Shown one piece after another: positions 54,252-63,007 of a DNA stretch of 64,000 nucleotides. The number at the start of each line of letters is the position of its first letter. Within the stretch, counting starts at the first letter, position 1. Under the pieces are notes generated by a model. That model saw only the letters and a program-made list of their open reading frames with translations, was not told the DNA's origin and did not search any database. Source of the DNA: Fibrella aquatilis (GTDB lineage: Bacteria > Bacteroidota > Bacteroidia > Cytophagales > Spirosomataceae); the NCBI RefSeq assembly GCF_017353255.1, contig NZ_JAFMYU010000012.1, forward strand, positions 62,001 through 126,000, read 5' to 3'. A program made the translations under genes and the position numbers.

Positions 54252-56768
54252 ATGCTTTCACTCGCCTACACCGACGAACTACGTCAGGCTGTGCAAATTG
54301 CGCAGGCCGTGGCCCGCGAACATCAGCACCCCGCGCTGGCTCCGGGGCATTTGCTGACAGGGGTACTGCATAATGATGTGGGCCTGGCCTCACAATTGGT
54401 GCTCTGGGACGTTGACGTAGCCTACCTCCGCGACTGGGCCGACATTAGGGTGGAAGCCAGCCCCAAATCGGCCCGGCCCACCGAAGACCCCCGCGCCGAC
54501 GAAACCACCCGCGCCCTGCTGGAAGTAGCCGATGTGGTGCGCATGAAACTCGGCGAGACAGCCCTTAGCCCACTGGCGGTGCTAACGGCTATGACCAAAC
54601 CCAACCTGGCGTTTTCGGCCGATCAGCTTAAGTCCTTTCCCCTCACCGAAAACCAACTGCTCGAATTCGCCCTGCGCGATGCTGTGCTTCAACAGGCCGT
54701 GGGTAGTAATGGACATAGCAATGGTAAAGCCGCCCCCCATAACGGCGCAGTTGCGGCAGTTGACAAATCGGCCAAATCCATTTTTAAATACTGCACCGAC
54801 CGCACCGCCGCCGCCCGCGATGGTAAGCTGGACCCTATTGTGGGCCGCGACCGCGAAACAGGGCAACTGTTGGAAATTCTAGGCCGTCGGCTGAAGCCTA
54901 ACGTGCTCATTGTGGGCGAGCCGGGCGTGGGTAAAACAGCACTGGTAGAAGGCCTGGCGCAACAGATTGTGGCTGGCAATGTACCCCCACAGCTTCAGGA
55001 AGCCACTTTACTGCAACTGGATGTTGGTTCGCTGGTGGCGGGGGCCTCGTATAAAGGCGAGGTAGAAGAGCGGCTCAAAACCATCCTGACCGAGCTAAAG
55101 ACGTTCGATAAAGCCCTGCTCTTCATCGACGAGATACACACGCTGCTGGACCCCAACGGCGGGGCGGTGGGCACCGTCAACCTGCTGAAACCCGAACTGG
55201 CGCGGGGTGAGCTGACCCTGATTGGCGCCACCACCAACGACGAATACCGGAAGTACATCGAGAAAGACGAGGCCTTTGCCCGGCGGTTCGAGGTGCTCAC
55301 CGTAGACGAACCCGACGAGGCAACCGCCACTCGCATGGTGAGTAAGGTGGTGCCGGCTTTCGAGGCCTACCACGGCGTGAACCTGGCCCCCGGCACCGTG
55401 GCCGAGACCGTGCGGCTGGCGAGGCGCTACCTCAAAGACCGCCGCCTGCCCGATGCGGCCATTGACCTCATCGACCGCACGATGTCGGCCTTGAAACTGG
55501 CCAACGCTACTACTGCGCCCGAACTGGAACGCCTCCGCGCCGAGCTGCACAGCCTGACCGACGGGCAAACCGAGGCCCTGCCCGAACTAGCCCTGACCGA
55601 CCTCCGCTGGTTTGAACGGCAGTTGAACCACCGCCTCAGCCCGGTGCTGCTGGGTAAGATCGAAGACGAAACCGACACTACCGACTTTATCCTGCCAGAA
55701 GCCCTTGCCGACCACCTGAAGGCACTTTTGGACCACCTCGACAGCCTCAGCACGGCCCTGGGCGAACAGGTTGGCTCCGCCGAAATTGCCGCCGTAGTGG
55801 CCCGCCGCACGGGTATTCCGCTGGGAAAAATCCAGTCGAAAGAGCGGGAGAAATTGCTGGTGTTGGCCGAACACCTGCGGCAGCGCGTGGTGGGGCAAGA
55901 CCACGCCACTACCATCATTGCCGACGCCATTCTGGAAAACCGCTCTGGCCTGAGCCGGGCCGGTCAACCCATTGGGTCGTTCTTTTTCAGCGGCCCCACC
56001 GGCACCGGCAAAACCGAGCTGGCCAAGTCGATGGCTGATTTCCTGTTCAACGACGAGCGCGCCCTGATCCGGTTCGACATGTCGGAGTTCAAAGAAGAGC
56101 ATTCGGCGGCGCTTTTGTATGGTGCCCCTCCCGGCTACATAGGCTACGAAAATGGCGGCTTGCTCGTTACCAAAATCAGGCAGCAACCCTTCGCCGTGGT
56201 GCTCTTCGACGAGATCGAAAAGGCCCACCCGTCGGTGTTCGATCTGTTCCTGCAAATCCTGGACGAAGGTCTGTTGCACGACCGCCTGGGCCGCGAGGGC
56301 GACTTTTCCAACGCCATTATCCTCTTCACGTCTAACATTGGCTCGGACTGGGTGGTGGAGAAAGCCGCCAACAACGAACTGGCCACTTCGGGCGAGTTGC
56401 TGGACATCATGGGTCGTTTTTTCCGGCCCGAATTCCTGGGTCGCCTCACAGAGATCATCCCGTTCCTGCCTATTTCGGAAGCGGCGGTGATGAGCATCTT
56501 CAGCATTCAGCTGAAACCCTTGCTGGCGGCGCTGGCCAAGCAGGGCATCACGCTCACGGTGTCGGACGAGGCGCGAAAGCAACTGGCTTTGGAAGGCTAC
56601 ACGCCCAAATACGGTGCCCGGCCCCTGCGCGGCGTGATCCGCAACCGCCTCCGCCGCCCCCTTTCGCGCATGATTATCGCCGGCGAAATCGGCAAAGGCA
56701 GTGTGCTCAATCTGACGGCAAATGAAGCGGGTGAACTGACATTTGAAACGGTTCACGGGATCGGGTAG
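54252..56768 (+). CDS. tssH: TssH (ClpV-type) AAA+ ATPase of the type VI secretion system
   Basis: Disassembles the contracted sheath so that it can be reused. The 838-residue protein has a Clp N-domain (about 1-140), a first AAA+ module (Walker A GEPGVGKTALVEGLA, Walker B LLFIDEIHTLL), a middle helical part and a second AAA+ module (SGPTGTGKTELAKSMADFL, VVLFDEIEKAHPSVFDLFL, SNIGSD), ending with the D2-small domain (KYGARPLRGVIRN). The order of modules fits ClpB/ClpV; the neighbouring tssB and tssC make ClpV the better name. The ATG at 54252 begins MLSLAYTDELRQAVQ; the frame upstream to 54201 is in R13. First gene of the + strand cluster. Confidence 0.92.
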   Translation: MLSLAYTDELRQAVQIAQAVAREHQHPALAPGHLLTGVLHNDVGLASQLVLWDVDVAYLRDWADIRVEASPKSARPTEDPRADETTRALLEVADVVRMKLGETALSPLAVLTAMTKPNLAFSADQLKSFPLTENQLLEFALRDAVLQQAVGSNGHSNGKAAPHNGAVAAVDKSAKSIFKYCTDRTAAARDGKLDPIVGRDRETGQLLEILGRRLKPNVLIVGEPGVGKTALVEGLAQQIVAGNVPPQLQEATLLQLDVGSLVAGASYKGEVEERLKTILTELKTFDKALLFIDEIHTLLDPNGGAVGTVNLLKPELARGELTLIGATTNDEYRKYIEKDEAFARRFEVLTVDEPDEATATRMVSKVVPAFEAYHGVNLAPGTVAETVRLARRYLKDRRLPDAAIDLIDRTMSALKLANATTAPELERLRAELHSLTDGQTEALPELALTDLRWFERQLNHRLSPVLLGKIEDETDTTDFILPEALADHLKALLDHLDSLSTALGEQVGSAEIAAVVARRTGIPLGKIQSKEREKLLVLAEHLRQRVVGQDHATTIIADAILENRSGLSRAGQPIGSFFFSGPTGTGKTELAKSMADFLFNDERALIRFDMSEFKEEHSAALLYGAPPGYIGYENGGLLVTKIRQQPFAVVLFDEIEKAHPSVFDLFLQILDEGLLHDRLGREGDFSNAIILFTSNIGSDWVVEKAANNELATSGELLDIMGRFFRPEFLGRLTEIIPFLPISEAAVMSIFSIQLKPLLAALAKQGITLTVSDEARKQLALEGYTPKYGARPLRGVIRNRLRRPLSRMIIAGEIGKGSVLNLTANEAGELTFETVHGIG

Positions 56769-56819
56769 TGGTTTTTACGATGTCAACTATATCCACACGA
56801 ACAACATAACTGGTAGCTC

Positions 56820-57869
56820 ATGGCACATTTCTTCGATGCAGTTTCATACTCCCCTCTGGTGACCTATGAAATTCACCCCGGCGAAACAAGAACAGTTGGC
56901 CTGTGGGGCGGCGATTTCCTAGGGAATGATCTCGGCGTAGTTGTCGATCAGGATCTGGTAAAAATGCAGGAAAAAAGACGGGTCAACGGCTCCCGTTACT
57001 TTGACCTGACCGGACTAAAAATCGGGCAAACCAGCCTGCGAGCTTTTGCGGGTCTCTACGACTTTGCCTTTCCTATTGAGGTTAAGGTGACCAAGAAACT
57101 CTCTACCCCACAAGGTAAACTGGCCGAGCGTAAAGCCATTGTCGACGAAGCGCTCAGTCACGTTGGCAAAGCGCACTACGTGTGGGGCGCCGCCGGTAAC
57201 ACGCCCGGCCTGGCCGACGGAGCCAGCTTCCGACGTGACCTGGTTAAACTATTACCCACCTCGTTCAGTCAGCAGGAGCCGCTGGTGCGAACGGCCTGGA
57301 CAGGCATTGAGGGCGTAAACACCTGCGCCGGTTGCTCCAGCAAGTATTCACAACAATCGAGTCAAAGCATCAGCAACTACCTGAAGGCGGGCAAAGACGA
57401 GCCAGGTAAAAACGGCCTGTTTCCCCGAATATGGAAGTTTAAGGGTAAAGTGCAACCCCGTGGTGCCAGTGGCAACGGGCTTGTGTGGGGCGAGTCGTGT
57501 ATTGGCAAAAGACACTTCGACTGTATTGGCTTTGTTGAATACTGCATTGGCAAAGTATGGAGTCAAACCACTGTCTTCCAGATAGATATCGCCGTTTTGT
57601 TCAATAATCCAGGCCACTATGGGTTCGCCATTGTCACTGACCCAACCGATATCCTGAACGCTGATTTGGTGAGTCACGATGACGGCGGTGGCAAGTGGCA
57701 CCACATCGGCATGGTGTATCTGGATGAGAAAAATCAAGCCAAAATCGTGCAGGCTGCCGATTCAGACATCGGCGTTACGAGCGGCGAAATATACGTACCG
57801 AGGCAGTGGGGGCACCGGATTCGACTACTGGATTCAATGGTCAAAACGCCTGTAACGGCCAGGCGCTGA
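56820..57869 (+). CDS. NlpC/P60-like peptidoglycan amidase, putative T6SS effector
   Basis: A 349-residue protein with an N-terminal beta-rich part (about 1-95, perhaps Ig-like) and a C-terminal cysteine-peptidase part of NlpC/P60 type: it starts AIVDEALSHVGKAHYVWGAAG, has the Cys in RHFDCIGFVEYC (about residue 234) and a His in KWHHIGMVYL (about 294). An insertion with a Cys pair (NTCAGCSSKY) separates the first helix from the Cys motif. It has no signal peptide and lies between tssH and tssB, which fits a type VI effector that cuts peptidoglycan peptides. No obvious immunity gene is directly beside it. Confidence 0.75.
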   Translation: MAHFFDAVSYSPLVTYEIHPGETRTVGLWGGDFLGNDLGVVVDQDLVKMQEKRRVNGSRYFDLTGLKIGQTSLRAFAGLYDFAFPIEVKVTKKLSTPQGKLAERKAIVDEALSHVGKAHYVWGAAGNTPGLADGASFRRDLVKLLPTSFSQQEPLVRTAWTGIEGVNTCAGCSSKYSQQSSQSISNYLKAGKDEPGKNGLFPRIWKFKGKVQPRGASGNGLVWGESCIGKRHFDCIGFVEYCIGKVWSQTTVFQIDIAVLFNNPGHYGFAIVTDPTDILNADLVSHDDGGGKWHHIGMVYLDEKNQAKIVQAADSDIGVTSGEIYVPRQWGHRIRLLDSMVKTPVTARR

Positions 57870-57896
57870 TAACACGTAAACTCAATCAATAGCTAT

Positions 57897-58358
57897 ATGG
57901 CAGTCAATAAACCTCAGATCGGGGGTGTGATCATTCCCGAAGAAACCAGCGAGGCCATCAAATTCCTCCAGGAGAACAAAACCGCGATGGTCGGCAAGTT
58001 CACTACCGACTCGCTGAGTCAGGCCCCCGTTATGGGGGTGCAGAAATTACAGGAAGCCTTCGACACCTTTCAGCCGCAGGTGGAGGTGACCCACGAAACC
58101 GAAGGCGGCGAAGAAGTAAACGAAACCTTGTTTTTTCAGAACCTGACGGCCTTCAGCAAGCAGGGCATCATTGACCAGAGCGCGTTTTTGCAGGCCCTGC
58201 AAGCCCAGGAAGACAACTACCAGACCCTGATAAAGCGGCTCATGTCGAACAAGACATTCCAGAAAGTGCTGGCCGACCCGCAGGCGAAGCAGGCATTTAT
58301 TGACGCCCTCAACGTGATGGCCGACGAGCTTGAGAGTAACGATAAAAACGCCAACTAA
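57897..58358 (+). CDS. tssB: TssB, contractile sheath small subunit
   Basis: A 153-residue protein preceding tssC by 39 bp. It starts MAVNKPQIGGVIIPEETSEAI and has the pattern of the Bacteroidota (subtype iii) TssB, in which the sheath small subunit is a helical acidic protein. It assembles with TssC into the contractile sheath. Identification relies strongly on position and on the fit of the next genes; the family is diverged from proteobacterial TssB. Confidence 0.8.
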   Translation: MAVNKPQIGGVIIPEETSEAIKFLQENKTAMVGKFTTDSLSQAPVMGVQKLQEAFDTFQPQVEVTHETEGGEEVNETLFFQNLTAFSKQGIIDQSAFLQALQAQEDNYQTLIKRLMSNKTFQKVLADPQAKQAFIDALNVMADELESNDKNAN

Positions 58359-58397
58359 CCTCTACCCCCTCACAACCTCTCCCAACGCAGCAAACCG

Positions 58398-59765
58398 ATG
58401 GCACAGGAAGAACAACATCTGGCAAATGCGCCCCTCGTGAAAGAGCGGGTGGCGGCCCCGCCCACCCGGTCACTGGCCGAGAGCATTCAGCAACTGACGA
58501 AATACGGTGGTTTTGACTTCATCAAAACCGTGGTGGACGGCACCGAAAACATGGACCCCACCAAGAAAGCCCGCAAAAACATTTTCCTGTCGGAAGAAGA
58601 CAACAAGGCCGACCGGAAGCAACTGAAAAAACGGCTGCGGGACTTCGCCCAGCTCTTGGCCGCCCACGACAACGTGGCCGATATGGTGGCCGAAGCCCAG
58701 GAAAAAGCCACGTCGGCCAGCCAGACGCTGAAGAAAAATGTGGCTAGTGCCCTCACCCACACCGAAGAGCTGGAAGCCTCGTACCGGTCGCTGTCGTTGT
58801 TTTTTGAAAATACCGAAGCCGAAAAGGTCAAAAACCTGGTGCTCTTCGATGCGGGCAACGACATGACCACCGATGCTGATGGGTTTAGCAACCCCACGGG
58901 CATTTACGAGCAGATTGCCAAAGAACTCCGCGACAATTACGACAAAATGGACCTCTCGGAGAACTATTCGCTGCTGGTGCTGCCGGGCTGGCTCAAGAAA
59001 AACGTCATCGTTGATAAATGGGCGGCGCTGGCCCACCAAAATAAGGTCATGCTGCTGACCGACTACCGCCACCTCGACGACCCCGACAGCGTGGAGGCCA
59101 CCTTCGAGCGCGACAAGCTGTCGGGGGCCGATGCTCACAAAGCTAACGTAATGATGCCCTGCAACTGGATCGTGGGCCGCGAAGCTTACACCGAACTGGG
59201 GCAGGAAGAACACCTCTACGTATCGCCGGCCATGGCCCTGGCCGGCATGCTCTGGGGAGGCCACATTGCCCAGCCCTCGGCGGGGGTGCAGCATGGTAAG
59301 CTCAAAATGGCCAGCGGGGTGCGGTTCAGTATGCGCAAAGGCGAAATTGCCCAGCTTGAAGACAAAGGCCTCATTCCGATGGTGTATGAATATGGCCGGG
59401 TGATTCCGTTTTCGGCCAAAACGCTCTTCAACGGCGACAACGTGGGCCTGCAAACCTATAGCGTAGTCCGGGTTTTCGACTGGATCGGCAAGGTGTTTCA
59501 GGACTTTCTGAACCGCCGCACCTTCGAGAACATCGACAACAAAATGATCGAAGAAATCAAAGGGCAGGTGGCCAGTTTCCTGAGCCAGATTCGCGGGCCG
59601 GGCAAGATCATCGAAGACTTCAGCAACCTCGACATCCGGCGGCATCCCGACAAGCCCACGCACGTCATCGTCAACGTGAAACTGCGGCCCTTTTTCCCGG
59701 CCAAAGTGTTCGAGATCAACCTTACGGGCACCAAAGGCCAGTGGGATTCGGACTTAAAACAATAA
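58398..59765 (+). CDS. tssC: TssC, contractile sheath large subunit
   Basis: A 455-residue protein of the Bacteroidota TssC (DUF5458) family: AESIQQLTKYGGFDFIKTVVDG, KKARKNIFLSEEDNK, MMPCNWIVGREAYTELGQEE, the RRTFENIDNKMIEEIKGQVASFLSQI stretch split over it and a C-terminal beta strand HVIVNVKLRPFFPAKVFEI. It pairs with TssB in the sheath that drives the Hcp tube. The order tssB-tssC-tssD is the standard one. Confidence 0.93.
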   Translation: MAQEEQHLANAPLVKERVAAPPTRSLAESIQQLTKYGGFDFIKTVVDGTENMDPTKKARKNIFLSEEDNKADRKQLKKRLRDFAQLLAAHDNVADMVAEAQEKATSASQTLKKNVASALTHTEELEASYRSLSLFFENTEAEKVKNLVLFDAGNDMTTDADGFSNPTGIYEQIAKELRDNYDKMDLSENYSLLVLPGWLKKNVIVDKWAALAHQNKVMLLTDYRHLDDPDSVEATFERDKLSGADAHKANVMMPCNWIVGREAYTELGQEEHLYVSPAMALAGMLWGGHIAQPSAGVQHGKLKMASGVRFSMRKGEIAQLEDKGLIPMVYEYGRVIPFSAKTLFNGDNVGLQTYSVVRVFDWIGKVFQDFLNRRTFENIDNKMIEEIKGQVASFLSQIRGPGKIIEDFSNLDIRRHPDKPTHVIVNVKLRPFFPAKVFEINLTGTKGQWDSDLKQ

Positions 59766-59799
59766 ACCAATTTCTGTCTCAAGTTAACCAACCAACACA

Positions 59800-60192
59800 A
59801 TGGCACACAAATCCAGTTTGAAAATCGACGGCAAGGACTACGAAATCCTCTCTTGCTCGTACAGCTTCCACCAGCACGTGAATCCCAACACCAACGAAAC
59901 TACGTCGGAGGTATTTGGAGGCAACATCGACGTATCTATTGAAACCCGCAACGCCGATGCCAAGATCATTGAGCTTATGGTGTTGCCCCACAAAGACGAC
60001 ATCAGCGGCAGTATCGAACTGAAAAACCAGAAGGGCGAAGAACTGCGCACGATCAAGTTTTCGCACTCGGCGGTCATCAATTTCAGCGAATCGTTTAGCC
60101 TGTCGGGCAGTGGCACGGGTACGCAGAGCTTCACGATCTGCTCACGCGATATGGACGTGAACGGCCAGAAGCTGAAACTCCAGCGGGAGTAG
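59800..60192 (+). CDS. tssD: TssD (Hcp), tube protein
   Basis: A 130-residue beta-rich protein starting MAHKSSLKIDGKDYEILSCSYSFHQHVN, the usual TssD pattern of Bacteroidota type VI systems. It forms hexameric rings that stack into the expelled tube and can carry small effectors in the lumen. It is followed by a terminator hairpin at 60206-60250, which would allow it to be made in excess of the downstream genes. Confidence 0.93.
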   Translation: MAHKSSLKIDGKDYEILSCSYSFHQHVNPNTNETTSEVFGGNIDVSIETRNADAKIIELMVLPHKDDISGSIELKNQKGEELRTIKFSHSAVINFSESFSLSGSGTGTQSFTICSRDMDVNGQKLKLQRE

Positions 60193-60205
60193 CGCGTAGG
60201 ATTAT

Positions 60206-60250
60206 GCCCCGCACTGCCTGCTGCTAACCAGCCAGACAGGCAGTGCGGGC
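60206..60250 (+). terminator. Terminator hairpin after tssD
   Basis: GCCCCGCACTGCCTG (60206-60220) pairs with CAGGCAGTGCGGGC (60237-60250), followed by TTAAGTTTT. It separates the abundant tube gene from the genes downstream. Confidence 0.75.
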
Positions 60251-60279
60251 TTAAGTTTTCACCTGTCAATAGCCAGCCA

Positions 60280-60849
60280 ATGGTACTCAATGAAGATCTC
60301 CGCTTTGATCAACTCCCCGCCAGCGTACGTAACTCGTTCAACGGCTTGGTAGCGAAGCATGAACGTATAAAACCGGGCACCCTCCTCTACAAATTCACGG
60401 ACTGGGACGTGTTCAATGCGTACACAGATAAAAACGGATTGCCAAGGGAATCAACGTCGGCCTTTTGGGGCACCATTGATGACCTGCTCGACGTGCTGGA
60501 TTATTGTCAGGAAACTGGTAAAACATTGCCAGACTGCATTCGGCAACGAAACGCCGTACTGCACAACTGGAACGGCCTTAACTCGCTGCTGGTCATCCGC
60601 ATCAGTCAGGATGTCTACGGATTCACGGGCAACATTGGTCCACAAACCGAGAAAGGGTACGCCCGGGAAGGCAAAGCGTATGCCCGGCCTTTCACCGCTC
60701 CCGTTTCCTTTTGGGGTGGTGCCAGCCAGGTCTACCTACCGGGCTTGCAACGCAGCCACATTTCCGAGGTAGTACCCGCCGAAACCGTACTGATTCGCGA
60801 CGACACAACGGCCATTGTTGACTTTCTAACCAGTCTGGTACTGGTCTAA
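60280..60849 (+). CDS. Hypothetical T6SS-linked protein, 189 residues
   Basis: A soluble protein without signal peptide, starting MVLNEDLRFDQLPASVRNSF. Stretches such as GTLLYKFTDWDVF, TSAFWGTIDDL and SEVVPAETVLIRD recall the strand layout of ADP-ribosyltransferases, but no complete R-S-E set can be assigned. It sits between tssD and the putative immunity gene (6 bp away), so it may be an effector or accessory protein. Function not assigned. Confidence 0.6.
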   Translation: MVLNEDLRFDQLPASVRNSFNGLVAKHERIKPGTLLYKFTDWDVFNAYTDKNGLPRESTSAFWGTIDDLLDVLDYCQETGKTLPDCIRQRNAVLHNWNGLNSLLVIRISQDVYGFTGNIGPQTEKGYAREGKAYARPFTAPVSFWGGASQVYLPGLQRSHISEVVPAETVLIRDDTTAIVDFLTSLVLV

Positions 60850-60855
60850 ATCCAC

Positions 60856-61314
60856 ATGAGTCCACTCTTTATCATCGGCAAACAGACCCTTATTGCGCTG
60901 ATAATCAGCTTGTTTCTAACAGAATCGGCCCGACCACCAGACGCACTCTTCGGCGATTATAGCCGTCGGCTGACTACCTCAGTCAAAGGCAGACATACCC
61001 ATCAAAACAAGGTCGGTCAGCCAGATAGGGTACGTATACTGCGTAGTCAGGACGGCGATGCCAACGTGGTGGTGAGCCTCACCTTCGATCAGGGGCAGGT
61101 CTGCGAACTAGAGGGCAGGGCAGTATGGGCCAAGGGGCAATTGACACTAACGGCCGACGGCCTCGACGAAACAAAACCCTGCCAGCTGGTGCTGCGCCTG
61201 AACGGGTCGGTGCTGACGTTGCAGGACACCGAACTGCGCTGCCAGGGGGCCTATTGCGGAACGCGGGGAGCCTTTGACGGTGCCCGCTTTCAAAAAATCC
61301 GACGCACTCATTAA
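60856..61314 (+). CDS. Putative periplasmic lysozyme-inhibitor-like (immunity) protein
   Basis: A 152-residue protein with an N-terminal hydrophobic signal (LIALIISLFLT) and a Cys-rich beta domain: VVSLTFDQGQVCELEG, KPCQLVLRLNG and CQGAYCGTRGAFDG. A similar Cys arrangement (CxxxYCGxRG) is found in small secreted proteins that I associate with lysozyme-inhibitor groups, but this is from memory. It lies directly before the lysozyme-like effector gene, which is where an immunity protein would be expected; export to the periplasm fits. Role inferred. Confidence 0.55.
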   Translation: MSPLFIIGKQTLIALIISLFLTESARPPDALFGDYSRRLTTSVKGRHTHQNKVGQPDRVRILRSQDGDANVVVSLTFDQGQVCELEGRAVWAKGQLTLTADGLDETKPCQLVLRLNGSVLTLQDTELRCQGAYCGTRGAFDGARFQKIRRTH

Positions 61315-61362
61315 CAGGAGTTTTCGGGCAGTTTACCACTCACACGATAAGCATTTACAACT

Positions 61363-62043
61363 ATGCACACCAGCGTCAATCAGTCATTCCGGGGGTTTAA
61401 CGAACCATTTGAAGGTGTAGTTAAGTACATGTATCTCGACATTCTGGGGTTGGTAACCGTGGGAGTTGGTAACCTGATAGACCCCATCAGTGCGGCCCTG
61501 AGCCTACCGTTCCAGTACCAAAACAAACCGGGCATTAAAACCCCGGAGGCCCCGGCTAGTCGGGCCGTTATTGAGGCTGAGTGGAAGTTGCTGAAAAGCC
61601 ACCAGGAGTTAGCCAAACTAGGCCACCGGGCGTGCAAAAAATTCACCAACCTTGAACTGAGCGAGACGGCCATCGACAACCTGATTCAGCAGCGGCTGCT
61701 TCAGAACGAGGCCTTCCTGAAACGGCAAAAGCCATTCAGGAATTTTGATAACTGGCCCGCCGACGCCCAAATGGCTATTCTGAGCATGGCATGGGCCATG
61801 GGGCCGGGCAACTTGCACAAGTGGACGCTCTTTGCTGGTGCCTGCGAACGCATGGATTTCGACACCGCCGCCGAGAACTGCCGCATCCGCGAGGCTGGTA
61901 ATCCGGGCGTGATTCCGCGCAACAAAGCCAACAAGCATTTATTCAACAATGGGGCTTCGGTGGTGGCGGGCGAGGCCGATGGCTTCTACCAGCTCAGCAC
62001 GTTGTATTACCCCATTTGGGCCATGAAACCACAGGTCGTTTAA
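61363..62043 (+). CDS. T4-lysozyme-like muramidase, putative T6SS effector
   Basis: A 226-residue protein with the catalytic spacing of phage-type lysozymes: Glu17, Asp26 and Thr32 in FEGVVKYMYLDILGLVTVG match the Glu-8-Asp-5-Thr pattern of T4 lysozyme, followed by GNLID. A later helical part has the WPADAQMAILSMAWAMGPG segment. It has no signal peptide, so it would reach the periplasm of a target cell by injection. It lies in the type VI cluster, behind the putative immunity gene. The activity is predicted, not shown. Confidence 0.75.
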   Translation: MHTSVNQSFRGFNEPFEGVVKYMYLDILGLVTVGVGNLIDPISAALSLPFQYQNKPGIKTPEAPASRAVIEAEWKLLKSHQELAKLGHRACKKFTNLELSETAIDNLIQQRLLQNEAFLKRQKPFRNFDNWPADAQMAILSMAWAMGPGNLHKWTLFAGACERMDFDTAAENCRIREAGNPGVIPRNKANKHLFNNGASVVAGEADGFYQLSTLYYPIWAMKPQVV

Positions 62044-62045
62044 CC

Positions 62046-62999
62046 ATGGAAGAGTCAGGACATTACTATTCGGTGTATTACGTGTCAATTGCCGTTGGCT
62101 TTTTGAACCGCATTGCCCGGCAGCACGCTTTTTTCGCCCAAATGCCCGACGAGGTAAGCATGCTCGATGCCACCGACCTTGAAGTAAGCTACCTCTTTCG
62201 AACGGGCGACATACCGTCTTCGCGTTTAGTGCCTAACAGTTGGCGGCTTCGCGTTGAGCATGGCCTTCATGCACTCACCGGCCGCAGTGCTGCGGCTGAA
62301 CAAGAACGAACCCGGCAATTGCTGCTGGCCACCCGCGACACTGATTTTGTCCGGTTGGGTTTGCTGCTCCACCGCTTTGGCGATACCTACGCCCATACGC
62401 AGATTGACCATCCAGACATACTTTATTTTGCAGACCCCGCCTTTCCGCTGACCGACCGGGCGGGGCACGGGCACCTACGGCACGGTCATACACCCGACGA
62501 ACCCTGGGGCCTGGGACGACGGGCCTTGATGAGGCGTTACCTGACCGATTTGTATCAGCTCTTCGATACGATGGCACAACGTAATCCCATGAACCTACGG
62601 CCAACATTAGCCACGAACAAAGTATCGCTGGCGCAGGTGATAGACGATTTTTCAATGGCCGAACAAGCCGTTGATATCATGATCCGACGGCGGCAGGAAG
62701 CCTGCGTGGACTCCGTTTACGACGGACGGCGGAGCATTCCGATGGCCTGTTTTAACCAGGACGCCGGGGCGCAACGTGAGTACATCACCGTGCTGCGAAG
62801 ACGGATTACGGAACGTACCGGCGGCATATCATTCGACCCTTACGAACCGGAAGATCAGGACTTGCTCACCTGGCAGGAGTTCCGGGAGCGATATAGAGCC
62901 TCTTACCCAGAGCTAAATCAGTACAACGACCAGACTATTCGGGACGCCGTTCGGCAGATAAATGCGGAAACGAACACTATTCCTTCACCTGCTTTCTAG
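62046..62999 (+). CDS. DUF6765-like / phospholipase-C-like protein, putative effector
   Basis: A 317-residue helical protein. It contains LLHRFGDTYAHTQIDHP, resembling the His/Asp metal-binding block of DUF6765-type proteins and of zinc-dependent phospholipase C, plus a second histidine-rich segment GHGHLRHGHTPDEPW. No signal peptide. The ATG at 62046 starts 3 bp after the lysozyme gene's stop; an in-frame ATG at 62016 would overlap it and is less likely. Its place before vgrG suggests an effector acting on lipids, but this is only inference. Confidence 0.6.
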   Translation: MEESGHYYSVYYVSIAVGFLNRIARQHAFFAQMPDEVSMLDATDLEVSYLFRTGDIPSSRLVPNSWRLRVEHGLHALTGRSAAAEQERTRQLLLATRDTDFVRLGLLLHRFGDTYAHTQIDHPDILYFADPAFPLTDRAGHGHLRHGHTPDEPWGLGRRALMRRYLTDLYQLFDTMAQRNPMNLRPTLATNKVSLAQVIDDFSMAEQAVDIMIRRRQEACVDSVYDGRRSIPMACFNQDAGAQREYITVLRRRITERTGGISFDPYEPEDQDLLTWQEFRERYRASYPELNQYNDQTIRDAVRQINAETNTIPSPAF

Positions 63000-63007
63000 G
63001 AAATGCC

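Noticed and set aside
55587-56756. 389-codon open frame antisense to tssH
   Set aside because: Shadow frame of the AAA+ gene with no coherent domain pattern.
54252-56768. Naming this gene clpB (general chaperone)
   Set aside because: The immediate neighbours tssB, tssC and tssD and the divergent N-domain favour the type VI ATPase.
58470-59663. Long open frame (397 codons) antisense to tssC
   Set aside because: A codon-bias shadow of the GC-rich tssC gene; no recognisable protein family. The same holds for the many open frames opposite the caspase, receptor and tssH genes.
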